Part shown: positions 56,508 to 64,000 of the stretch, piece by piece
How positions within the stretch are numbered: the stretch's first letter is position 1
How the letters are laid out: each line of letters opens with the position of its first letter
NCBI GenBank assembly: GCA_016712035.1
Contig: JADJRT010000001.1
Location: forward strand, 868,001 to 932,000
Direction of reading: 5' to 3'
DNA: 64,000 nucleotides
Source of the DNA: Flammeovirgaceae bacterium
Lineage (GTDB): Bacteria > Bacteroidota > Bacteroidia > Cytophagales > Cyclobacteriaceae
Translations under genes and position numbers: made by a program
Notes under the pieces: model-generated
What the model saw: the letters and a program-made list of their open reading frames with translations, nothing else
Told to the model about the DNA's origin: nothing
Database searches by the model: none

Positions 56508-57064
56508 TGTCCAGCCATCACATCGTTCGCGAAAATCAGGAGCCAGCGCTGCTCATTGCAAATGCCCACGCCATTTCATTTGAAAAAGTTCAGGAGTTAT
56601 TAGAGTGGATGCCTACCATTGTTGTGGTCGAAACTGAGATTGAAACCGTGTTGAGCTGGGGAATAAAAGTGGATGTGTTGATTGTGCCAGCATCCGAGTT
56701 AACAGCATGGGAGACAAAACTTGCGGATCAATTTCCAATTAAAATAGTTCCTCTTGATTCTGACAAGGATTCATTGACAGCGGCCTTCAATTTTTTGATG
56801 CGTAGTGATGCCAAGGCTATAAATTGTTTGCTGCAGACTAAAGATCAACTGAATAAATTAGAATTGTATTCTCAGGTAGACATCGAGGCTTTTGTTGATG
56901 GTTGGCGATGGAGTTGGATAAAGTCTGGCAAGTTTGAAAAATGGGTGGCTGCTAATACCATGCTTCATATTTATCCTGATGAGAGAGTTATTGAAGTGGA
57001 AGAAGATGGAATCTTTTTGTTTACTCAGGATCGAGGTTTTTGGTTGGGAGAAGAAGTGGACTAA
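56507..57064 (+). CDS. Unknown protein, last gene of the amidoligase cluster; thiamine-pyrophosphokinase-like fold possible
   Basis: The 185-residue protein starts with GTG one base inside the stop of the second ATP-grasp gene. ALLIANAHAISFEKVQELLE, then an alternating strand-helix pattern with VETEIETVLSWGIKVDVLIV and PLDSDKDSLTAAFNFLM, recalls the order of motifs in thiamine pyrophosphokinase-type domains, but the acidic metal-binding residues are not conserved. This is a weak resemblance. It is probably required for the pathway because it is tightly coupled to it. Function unknown. Confidence 0.7.
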   Translation: MSSHHIVRENQEPALLIANAHAISFEKVQELLEWMPTIVVVETEIETVLSWGIKVDVLIVPASELTAWETKLADQFPIKIVPLDSDKDSLTAAFNFLMRSDAKAINCLLQTKDQLNKLELYSQVDIEAFVDGWRWSWIKSGKFEKWVAANTMLHIYPDERVIEVEEDGIFLFTQDRGFWLGEEVD

Positions 57065-57180
57065 TTTCTTTCCCGCGAAACGCACGAGGATTTATTTGAA
57101 TAGTTTATGCAAGCTTTGTGTTCTCTGTGGTTAATAAAGCATCGAATCCTAACTCCTTAATATCTTAACTATCTTAATGG

Positions 57181-58050
57181 TTAAGTTTTTTGAACTATTT
57201 CTCGTGGTAAATGGCCGGATACAATCCTTTCCTTCCCATCAAGATCTTTAATAATTTGAATATCAACAAAGCCGTGAGCTTTCAATAAACCCATCGCCTC
57301 TTGTCCAAAATGTTCGTTGATCTCAAACCAAAGCGAACCATGGGCTGAAAGTGATTTTTTACTTTTCTCAATTATCTTTTTATAAAATAGTAAAGGATCA
57401 GCTTCGGAAGCGAACAAGGCCAAATGGGGCTCAAACTTCAGCACATTTGGCTTCATTGAGGGCTTCTCCTCAAAAGAAATGTATGGTGGATTACTAACAA
57501 TCAAATCAAAAGATTCGGTTAACGCCTCCTTTAAAATATCGTGATCAATAAAACGGACGGAAGCTCCAAGCAATATTGAATTTTCTTTAGCACAGTTTAA
57601 CGCAGTAGGACTTACATCGGTAGCTAGTACCGTTGCATTCTTAATTTCCAAGGCCAGTGAAATAGCAATGCAGCCGCTTCCGGTGCCGATATCAAGAATT
57701 CGCATCAAGTCGCCCTTCATTTTTTGCTCATATGAAATTATTTCCCGAACCAACAGTTCGGTCTCAGGTCGCGGAATTAAAACGGCAGGATTTACCTTGA
57801 AAAGTCTGCCATAGAAGAAGGCTTCTCCTAAAATATATTGAATGGGTTCATGATTATTAATGCGTTCAATACACAAGTTCAACGCAGACTGATCAGCATT
57901 ATCAATCAGTTTGTCAGATAAAATCTCGGTTCTGGTAAGTCCAAGCTTGTTTTCCAGTAATAAATAAATGACACTTTGAATTTCAGCTTTCTTCTCATCA
58001 AGCGTTATCCGCCCTACCAGTTCATTAAAAAGGTCTTTGGAATTGGTCAT
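57181..58050 (-). CDS. prmC: Peptide chain release factor N5-glutamine methyltransferase PrmC
   Basis: PrmC methylates the GGQ glutamine of release factors. From the ATG at 58050 the protein has 289 residues: a helical N-terminal domain, the SAM loop MRILDIGTGSGCIAISLAL near residue 115 and the catalytic NPPY in LIVSNPPYISFEE near residue 185. A longer frame reaches to 58140 but lies inside the ribD region, so the ATG at 58050 is preferred. It is divergent from ribD, with 34 bases between start codons. Confidence 0.95.
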   Translation of the reverse strand: MTNSKDLFNELVGRITLDEKKAEIQSVIYLLLENKLGLTRTEILSDKLIDNADQSALNLCIERINNHEPIQYILGEAFFYGRLFKVNPAVLIPRPETELLVREIISYEQKMKGDLMRILDIGTGSGCIAISLALEIKNATVLATDVSPTALNCAKENSILLGASVRFIDHDILKEALTESFDLIVSNPPYISFEEKPSMKPNVLKFEPHLALFASEADPLLFYKKIIEKSKKSLSAHGSLWFEINEHFGQEAMGLLKAHGFVDIQIIKDLDGKERIVSGHLPREIVQKT

Positions 58051-58084
58051 CACGAAATTGATCTTTGCAAGGTAGCGATAAGCC

Positions 58085-59128
58085 ATGACACCCGAAGAAC
58101 TCCTGATCACTCGTGCTTTTGATCTCGCCCGACTAGGCATAGGTTCGGTCAGTCCGAACCCCAGGGTAGGGTGTGTTATCGTTAAGGATGGAGTTGTGCT
58201 GGGAGAAGGTTGGCATCAAACCTATGGGCAGGCTCATGCCGAAATTAATGCAATAGCTAATGTGAAGAACAAAAGCCTGTTGGCAGGAAGTACTGTTTAT
58301 GTGAACCTTGAACCCTGTTCGCATACAGGAAAAACTCCACCTTGTGCCGATCAATTAATTGCTTATGGGATTAAGAAGGTGGTAATCGCTAATCTGGATA
58401 CCAACCCACTGGTAAGTGGTAACGGAGTTAAGAAGTTACGCGAAGCCGGTATTGAAGTTATTACTGGAATTTTAGAATCGGAAGGCCGGGCGCTAAACAA
58501 ACGGTTCTTCAATTTTCAGGAACACCATCGACCTTACATCATTTTAAAATGGGCGCAAACAGCCGATGGATTTATTGCGCGTAGCAACTACGAATCGAAA
58601 TGGATCAGCAATGAATTTTCGAGGCAATTGGTACATAAGTGGCGCAGCGAAGAAGATGCTATCTTAATAGGAACCAAAACAGCAGCACACGATAATCCAA
58701 AACTTACAGTTCGCGATTGGAGTGGTCGCAATCCGGTTAGGATAGTCATAGATCGGTTTTTAAGATTACCAGAAACTTTGAATGTTTTTGATCAATCGGT
58801 AAGAACGATCTGTTATAATCTATTGAAGCACGAAGAGCATCCCAATCTTTCCCTTATCCGACTTGAAGAGCAGGATTTCATACCCTCTCTGGTATCCCAT
58901 CTGGCAAAAGAAAAAATTCAATCGGTTATGATTGAAGGCGGAAGTTTGACCTTATCGTTATTTATAAATGCGGGCTTGTGGGATGAAGCCCGAGTTTTCT
59001 CATCAAGCCGATCCTTTCATGCAGGTATTTCGGCACCTTCGTTTCAAGGTTACTTCGTGCGTGAAGAAGCAATACAGAGTGATACTTTAAGGATTTTTCA
59101 GCGCGAAAATTTAAAACCGAATCACTAG
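58085..59128 (+). CDS. ribD: Bifunctional riboflavin biosynthesis protein RibD
   Basis: RibD deaminates and then reduces the pyrimidine intermediate of riboflavin synthesis. The 347-residue protein has the zinc deaminase motifs HAEINAIANV and PCSHTGKTPPCADQLI in the first 100 residues, and the reductase domain (about 145-347) with ILKWAQTADGFIAR and MIEGGSLTLSLFIN. The C-terminal end is of normal length. Its last 18 bases overlap the convergent gene at 59111. No FMN riboswitch was found in the short divergent gap. Confidence 0.95.
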   Translation: MTPEELLITRAFDLARLGIGSVSPNPRVGCVIVKDGVVLGEGWHQTYGQAHAEINAIANVKNKSLLAGSTVYVNLEPCSHTGKTPPCADQLIAYGIKKVVIANLDTNPLVSGNGVKKLREAGIEVITGILESEGRALNKRFFNFQEHHRPYIILKWAQTADGFIARSNYESKWISNEFSRQLVHKWRSEEDAILIGTKTAAHDNPKLTVRDWSGRNPVRIVIDRFLRLPETLNVFDQSVRTICYNLLKHEEHPNLSLIRLEEQDFIPSLVSHLAKEKIQSVMIEGGSLTLSLFINAGLWDEARVFSSSRSFHAGISAPSFQGYFVREEAIQSDTLRIFQRENLKPNH

Positions 59129-59569
59129 TCGCGCACCGGTTCCTGAAAAATAAAATTCAGGTCTTATACTGGTCGATAATTTAGTATTGTAAAGTTCGAG
59201 GGCATGATAGGCCCGAGCTTTAAATATCCGGTTAAAATGAATAGACGCCAGTAGCAAGGCAACGCCACCAGCGGCCAGAGTCCATTCGGGTTCGCCCCCA
59301 GTTATGGCAGTTACCACAGGAACGCCAACCAACAAGGCCCCACTAAAACCTAAGACCCCTGCCAGGTTATCATTAACTTTTGCCTTCTTGAATTCTTCAT
59401 AGGCAATAGGCTTAACTTTTAATATTTCAAGTACCTGCTTTGTGCTTAGGGTAACGGTATCCATTTCGAAGCGAGCCCCGCCAAATGTTTTATACATTTT
59501 AATCTCCTGAGCCGCACAAAAACAGCATATCGCATAGCAAAAGGAAAAGAGCTGAATATGTTTTTTCAT
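59111..59569 (-). CDS. Secreted or membrane protein of unknown function
   Basis: From the ATG at 59569 the protein has about 152 residues with a signal peptide (MKKHIQLFSFCYAICCFCAA) and one or two weak hydrophobic stretches (LAGVLGFSGALLVGVPVVTA and EWTLAAGGVALLLASI). The strand-like C-terminus ends GTGARLVIRF. No known motif is visible. It overlaps the ribD 3' end by 18 bases on the opposite strand, a convergent overlap. Confidence 0.65.
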   Translation of the reverse strand: MKKHIQLFSFCYAICCFCAAQEIKMYKTFGGARFEMDTVTLSTKQVLEILKVKPIAYEEFKKAKVNDNLAGVLGFSGALLVGVPVVTAITGGEPEWTLAAGGVALLLASIHFNRIFKARAYHALELYNTKLSTSIRPEFYFSGTGARLVIRF

Positions 59570-59703
59570 AGAGTTATCCGAAGCGAACCGCGACAAATTT
59601 TTTTGATTGAATGATATATCCTAAAATCAGTACATACTTACATACAATGGGTTAAATTACCTAAAAATAATTAGCTTGCATTAACCCACTAATTTATTCC
59701 TAT

Positions 59704-60675
59704 ATGGCGGAGATACTCTACGAAGCAATTCCTTCCTTGGATCTTGCGGACTTCACCAGCAACGATCCAAACAAAAAATCAGATTTTGTAAAACAATTAG
59801 GCGAGGCATATAATAACATTGGCTTCGTAGCTATCCGAAATCATTATCTCACCAATCAATTGTCTGACGGACTTTATACAGCGATCAAGAATTTCTATGC
59901 GCTTCCGGATGCAGCCAAGCAAAAATATGAGATTCCGGATTTGGCAGGACAGCGAGGGTACATAGGTAAATTCAAAGAGCATGCGAAGGGTAGAAATACA
60001 GGCGACCTCAAGGAGTTTTATCATGTGGGTCAGGAAGTACTCGATGATGATCCCATAAAGAAAGAATATCCTGACAACGTTTGGCCAGATGAAGTTCCCG
60101 GATTTAAAGAAGTAGCCCTGGACGTTTACAGACGGTTAGAGAAAACGGGCATTCACATGCTTCGTGCGATTTCTCTTTACCTCAATCTGCCTGAAAAATA
60201 TTTTGATGACAAAGTTCATCATGGCAACAGCATTTTGCGGCCGATTCATTATTTCCCTATTGAAGATCCGGATTCGGTACCAGAAGATGCCGTGCGGGCG
60301 GCCGAGCATGGTGACATTAATTTAATTACGCTTTTGATGGGCGCCAGTGCGGATGGCTTACAGGTATTGCGCAGAGACGGGAAATGGATTCCTATAACTG
60401 CTTTGCCCGATCAATTGGTAGTAAATGTGGGCGATATGCTGGAGCGGTTGACTAATAAAAAGTTGAAGTCAACAATTCACCGGGTGGTAAATCCTCCACG
60501 GCATTTGATGAATACACCAAGGTTTTCAATACCATTCTTTATGCATCCAAGATCAGAAATGAATTTGACTGCACTATCTTCATGCGTTGATGAAAAGCAC
60601 CCAAAATTATGGGAAGACATAACTGCGGGAGAATTTCTTAACCAAAGATTACGTGAAATAGGTTTAAAAAAATAA
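59704..60675 (+). CDS. 2-oxoglutarate/Fe(II)-dependent oxygenase (isopenicillin N synthase-like)
   Basis: The intact 323-residue protein has the jelly-roll of the IPNS-like family: ALRDYSPE-type N-terminal region (SLDLADFTSNDPNKK), the metal triad in HGDINLITLL (His, Asp) and STIHRVVNPP (His), and the 2-oxoglutarate-binding Arg-x-Ser in PRFSIPFFMHP. It probably hydroxylates or desaturates a small molecule; the substrate is unknown. It precedes the chromate transporter by 11 bases. Confidence 0.9.
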   Translation: MAEILYEAIPSLDLADFTSNDPNKKSDFVKQLGEAYNNIGFVAIRNHYLTNQLSDGLYTAIKNFYALPDAAKQKYEIPDLAGQRGYIGKFKEHAKGRNTGDLKEFYHVGQEVLDDDPIKKEYPDNVWPDEVPGFKEVALDVYRRLEKTGIHMLRAISLYLNLPEKYFDDKVHHGNSILRPIHYFPIEDPDSVPEDAVRAAEHGDINLITLLMGASADGLQVLRRDGKWIPITALPDQLVVNVGDMLERLTNKKLKSTIHRVVNPPRHLMNTPRFSIPFFMHPRSEMNLTALSSCVDEKHPKLWEDITAGEFLNQRLREIGLKK

Positions 60676-60685
60676 AGACAAACTA

Positions 60686-61899
60686 TTGGTACAGCGAATC
60701 CGCTATATCATCTTCCTCAAAGATGTATTCCAATTATCGGTTACATGCTTTGGAGGACCGCAGGCGCACATTGCCCATTTCCATAATGTGTTGGTCAAGA
60801 AGAGAAATTATCTCTCGGACAGCGACCTAATAGAACTAAACGCATTGTGTCAGGTAGTGCCAGGACCCACGTCAACACAAACACTCTCTGCTGTCGGGTA
60901 TCGCCTGGGCGGCCCATCGTTAGCCTACCTCACACTCTTAATTTGGTTACTCCCTTCGGTAGCTATTATGACTACCGCAGGTATTCTCATTGCAAGTTTT
61001 GAATCCAAGAATATTTCAATGGGGTTCACGCGCTTTATTCAACCTATGGCTGTTGGATTTGTTGCCTTTGCCGCGTATTCCATTATTATAAAAACAGTTA
61101 ATACCAAGCGAGCGGTTGTTTTGATGATTTTAGCTGGTATAGCAACTTACTTTATTAAATCACCTATTGTATTTCCTCTGATTTTACTTGTAGCAGGATT
61201 GGTTACGGCTCTTAACTACAAGGCCCATCCTCGAGAAGAAAAGCAGAAGTTTGATGTTGCCTGGTCTAATTTCTTTCTATGGGGTGGCGTTTTAATTTTT
61301 GCTGCTTTATTGGGTTGGGTTACCAAGGGTATTCCCGAATTTACTTTGCCCATTCGCCTTTTTGAAAACTTCTATCGAAATGGAAGTTTGATTTTTGGTG
61401 GTGGCCAGGTGCTTACCCCAATGTTATATACGGAGTTTGTGCAGTATGCACCAAAGCAATATCTCACCTCAGAAGAATTTCTTTCTGGTTACGCATTTGT
61501 GCAGGGCTTGCCGGGTCCGGTGTTCTCATTTAGCTCATACATTGGGGCTTTGGCGATGCGCGACTATGGAGTGCCTGGAGAGATTATTGGAGCTATCATG
61601 TCGGCAGCGGGCGTTTTTTTTCCAGGCACATTTTTGATTTTTTTATGATCCGTATTTGGGATAGTCTAAAAAAATTCAGACCGATACGGGCTTCGTTAGA
61701 AGGCATCAATGCGGCCAATGCAGGTCTTGTTGCTGCGGCAGCCATATTACTTTTTCAACCTTTGGTTATAAATCAGTCTATGAAGATTGTTGTTTTGAAT
61801 GCCCTATTTACCATAGCCGCCTTTGCCTTAACAGCCTTTACAAAAATTCCGGCATGGACAATCATTCTTATTGGGCTGGCATTCGGACTGATATTATAG
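60686..61899 (+). CDS. chrA: Chromate efflux transporter, ChrA family, one frame break
   Basis: The reconstructed protein of about 404 residues has two repeated CHR halves: FLKDVFQLSVTCFGGPQAHI with CQVVPGPTSTQTLSAVGYRL, and FENFYRNGSLIFGGGQVLTP with VQGLPGPVFSFSSYIGAL. ChrA exports chromate by proton exchange, although many relatives have other anions. The start codon is TTG (no ATG in frame nearby). A T is lost in the run near 61640, between FLIFF and MIRIWD. Confidence 0.88.
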
Positions 61900-61908
61900 C
61901 AATAAAAA

Positions 61909-61931
61909 AACCCTGACTTTCGATCAGGGTT
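61909..61931. terminator. Hairpin terminator between chrA and tonB genes
   Basis: AACCCTGA pairs with TCAGGGTT around a 7-base loop (CTTTCGA). A run of seven A residues precedes it, so on the minus strand it gives a T-tract after the tonB gene; chrA ends just before it. Confidence 0.75.
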
Positions 61932-61950
61932 ATATTGATATATTTTAGGA

Positions 61951-62624
61951 TTATCCCAACTTGAAAATAATAGGGATAACCATCTTTTGTCTTACAGGCT
62001 TACCTCTTTGCTTACCAGGTTCCAGGCCGGGGCACTCTGTACAATTCGCACAGCTTCCTCATCACAACCGGCACCAATACCCTTAATCGCTCTTACATCC
62101 ACAATACTGCCATCACGATTTACAACGAATTCAACGAACACTCTTCCTTCAATACCCATTCTTCGTGCCTGTGCAGGATACTTGATTTTATCGCCTACAT
62201 ATTTGTAGAAAGCCCCAATACCACCTTTAGGCTCAGCAGATTCTTCAACCACACTAAAAATCTGATCAACATCTTCCTTTTCTTCAACCGGTGCTACGAT
62301 AACCTGCTCAACTTTGGTGTCTTCGGTTACCTCCACGTCAAACTTTAGGTTAAGATCTTCTTTGATTTCTTCTTCATCAGGAACCTCCACAATTTGTGGT
62401 TGCTGAATAATGGGTGCAGGTGGCGGTGGTTGCTCTGTGGGCGGAACTTCTAACATTTCTTCAAAAATGTTTGCGTTTTTACCCTGCAAGTCAACTAAGC
62501 TGTCTTCGTAGCTCTTCCATTCGAAGGCCATAAAAACCAAGGCCATCGTTAATAATAAGCCAACACTAAAAAAGAGACTTGTCTTTTGTGTTAAATCGGC
62601 TTTATCTGTCTTTTTCGCTTCCAT
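61951..62624 (-). CDS. Energy transducer TonB, one frame break
   Basis: TonB transmits proton-motive force to outer-membrane receptors. The reconstructed protein of about 224 residues has an N-terminal membrane anchor (LFFSVGLLLTMALVFMAF), a Pro/Glu-rich linker (EVPPTEQPPPPAP, IIQQPQIVEVPDEEEIK), and the TonB C-terminal domain: IKYPAQARRMGIEGRVFVEF and VDVRAIKGIGAGCDEEAVR. A base is lost near 62023; the repaired end reads APAWNPGKQRGKPV and finishes FKLG. The gene was probably longer than the first stop suggests. Confidence 0.93.
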
Positions 62625-62719
62625 ACAACGTTAATTATGGGTTTAGGAATCTCAAATATAATAATAGAATGCACTTATGCCCACCCCGTCACATAAAAAC
62701 AAGAAATTTTTAATGGTAA

Positions 62720-63466
62720 TTACTTACGATTGCCGTAGAATAATGTGAAAAACACGGTCGGGAATACCGCTTTATTTTCTCCTGTGGGCATCAGGTTAAT
62801 TTCATTAATATAAGAATCCAGTAGAAAACCAACTTCAAAACCAGTAACCTGGCTCTTCAGATAACCAAGTTCAAAGTTTAATGCAGCCTTAACATTTAAG
62901 CCAACGGTAAGGCTCGATTCTCCCAACCCTTCAAAAAGATTACCAGTTCCTAAGATGTTGTTATAGGCGTGATTGGGATTGTTCGGGTCATATTGTTCAC
63001 GTACGGAAGTAAAAAAACTGTTGTCGACAGTACGCTCAATATAGTAAGGCGCTATAATTCCCAATGAAGGACCGGCAGCAAATACTGCCTTAATTTCTAC
63101 ACCTTGTTGAGGTGCCTTGGTAAACAAGATATAATCTCGGCCATATTGAAACCGGAAGCTATAGAGGTAATTACTCTTTCCAAAAATGAAATAATTGCCC
63201 GTATAGCCCGAACTATGCCTTACCTCCTGTGGATTCTTAACATTCATTATTTCCAGTCCGAAAGTTTCAAGGATATTTTCCTTTCGCTTGCGAGCCTTCT
63301 TAAATGTAAAACCGCCTATAAGTCCGCCAGCCGAGTTTTTGTTGATTCCCCAGGTGAACTCTGAATTGTATTCGTAAACATCCTGAGTTTGAGCACAAGA
63401 CGGCACAATAGCCGTCACCAGACATCCGAAAACTAATACGAACTGAAGTGCTCTTGATGATTTCAT
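62720..63466 (-). CDS. Predicted outer-membrane beta-barrel protein
   Basis: The 248-residue protein has a signal peptide (LQFVLVFGCLVTAIVPSCA) followed by barrel-like strands with many aromatic residues: YLYSFRFQYGRDYILFTK, YNSEFTWGINKNSAGGLIGG, and a C-terminal VFPTVFFTLFYGNRK. A lipobox-like SC is also possible at the signal end. It is close to the tonB gene (about 95 bases), but I see no receptor feature, so the neighbourhood does not show its function. Confidence 0.75.
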   Translation of the reverse strand: MKSSRALQFVLVFGCLVTAIVPSCAQTQDVYEYNSEFTWGINKNSAGGLIGGFTFKKARKRKENILETFGLEIMNVKNPQEVRHSSGYTGNYFIFGKSNYLYSFRFQYGRDYILFTKAPQQGVEIKAVFAAGPSLGIIAPYYIERTVDNSFFTSVREQYDPNNPNHAYNNILGTGNLFEGLGESSLTVGLNVKAALNFELGYLKSQVTGFEVGFLLDSYINEINLMPTGENKAVFPTVFFTLFYGNRK

Positions 63467-63568
63467 TTTTGTTACCTCAGAAAGATTAAAGGTAAAAGAA
63501 CTAACGCAGAAATAATAACCTTGTTTTTAGAACCGAAATCCACATAACAAAATGGGTTAGCGGATAAC

Positions 63569-63928
63569 CTAATTGCTAGATTCTGAAATGTTCTTTACCG
63601 CGCTTTTTATGCTTGAAAAATCTATATCAAAGTGCGACTTGTCGTAAATTGATTGACCATTTCGAATGATTAAAACCTGAGGCGATTCATGCTGTACCTG
63701 AAAAGTTTGGGCAATAGCGTTTGAGATATCACGGTAGCTTAATAAATCCAAAAAATAAAGCGGCACCTCAGGCAGATCATCCTGTTTCCAATTTCTCTCG
63801 AACCGGGCAAGGCTGGCTTTGCTAATGGAGCAACTTGTACTGTGCTTGAAAATAATTACCGGATGATCTTGCGATTCTTTTTGGATGCTTTCCAATTGAT
63901 CTTTAGAGACTAATTTAATCCAATTCAT
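63569..63928 (-). CDS. ytxJ: Monothiol bacilliredoxin (YtxJ family)
   Basis: YtxJ-type proteins act on bacillithiol-protein mixed disulfides. The 119-residue thioredoxin-fold protein has the active site in FKHSTSCSISKASLARF, with a single cysteine followed by Ser-Ile-Ser, and a PQVLIIRNGQSIYDKSH cis-Pro region. The family is a marker for bacillithiol use in Bacteroidota. It is a single leftward gene in front of a partial gene. Confidence 0.93.
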   Translation of the reverse strand: MNWIKLVSKDQLESIQKESQDHPVIIFKHSTSCSISKASLARFERNWKQDDLPEVPLYFLDLLSYRDISNAIAQTFQVQHESPQVLIIRNGQSIYDKSHFDIDFSSIKSAVKNISESSN

Positions 63929-63932
63929 AATT

Positions 63933-64000
63933 TTAATCGTAAAGGTCTTTCCACAATTCTTTTTCGTTCTTATCGTATCGAGGCCTTCTTACCTTTTCTT
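63933..64000 (-). CDS. C-terminal end of a gene that continues past the window
   Basis: The minus-strand frame is open from the right edge to a stop at 63933 and encodes 21 residues ending KELWKDLYD. Only this charged tail is seen, so neither family nor function can be named. It lies five bases upstream of the YtxJ ATG and may be co-transcribed with it. Confidence 0.4.
   Translation of the reverse strand, partial: EKVRRPRYDKNEKELWKDLYD

Noticed and set aside
58050..58085. FMN riboswitch before ribD
   Set aside because: The gap to the divergent prmC gene is only 34 bases, too short for the aptamer.
1..64000. CRISPR array, integrase or transposase
   Set aside because: No regularly spaced repeats and no recombinase or transposase motifs were seen on either strand.

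Overview
The window is chromosomal DNA of a Bacteroidota bacterium, most likely Cytophagales. The support is TAnnTTTG-type -7 promoter boxes, LytS/LytTR regulators, a CarboxypepD_reg-like surface protein, a TonB energy transducer, RocD, ClpC/ClpS and a YtxJ-type bacilliredoxin (which suggests bacillithiol rather than glutathione). No phage, insertion sequence or CRISPR array was seen. An important caveat concerns quality: about 22 genes, including housekeeping ones, are broken by roughly 39 small frame breaks, mostly one base missing in a short homopolymer. The protein reads on in another frame each time. This looks like uncorrected long-read consensus error, so coordinates are given for the whole reconstructed gene and the break positions are named.

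Layout. 0-7.3 kb: end of a large membrane protein, clpC, wbqC-like, yciO-like, mltG, a hot-dog thioesterase and a YihY/BrkB membrane protein. 7.3-14.1 kb: a leftward TetR-headed operon with an outer-membrane barrel, one ABC ATPase, three FtsX-type permeases and a LolA-like protein. 14.1-14.8 kb: tRNA-Ser(UGA) and a decayed copy of its 3' end, each with a terminator. 14.9-22 kb: an Ig-like secreted protein, an alkyltransferase-like protein, a small secreted protein, an SSS symporter, then clpS-recR-aminotransferase-heptose kinase. 22-31 kb: a surface protein, LytS/LytTR regulators, a serine hydrolase, GNAT, a lipocalin-like lipoprotein and aminopeptidase P. 31-35.5 kb: a cytochrome c, then a tight rightward cassette of flavoprotein, MFS exporter, SigZ-like sigma factor, FMN reductase and a small peptide full of Cys-Cys pairs. 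This is the best candidate here for an undescribed thiophilic metal or metalloid response system.

35.6-45 kb: an AraC/outer-membrane/S41 protease operon, a beta-helix plus diheme cytochrome pair, and a three-gene inositol operon (inositol oxygenase, Na+ symporter, phosphodiesterase lipoprotein). 45-49.8 kb: msrA, GroES-like, rmuC, rocD and a HAD phosphatase. 49.8-57.1 kb: an amidoligase cluster with three alpha/beta hydrolases, two ATP-grasp enzymes, a GCS2-type carboxylate-amine ligase, a class I glutamine amidotransferase and a small terminal protein. Its genes overlap or nearly touch, and it plausibly makes or modifies an unknown small peptide. 57-64 kb: prmC and ribD (divergent), a 2OG-Fe(II) oxygenase, chrA, a TonB protein, an outer-membrane protein and ytxJ.
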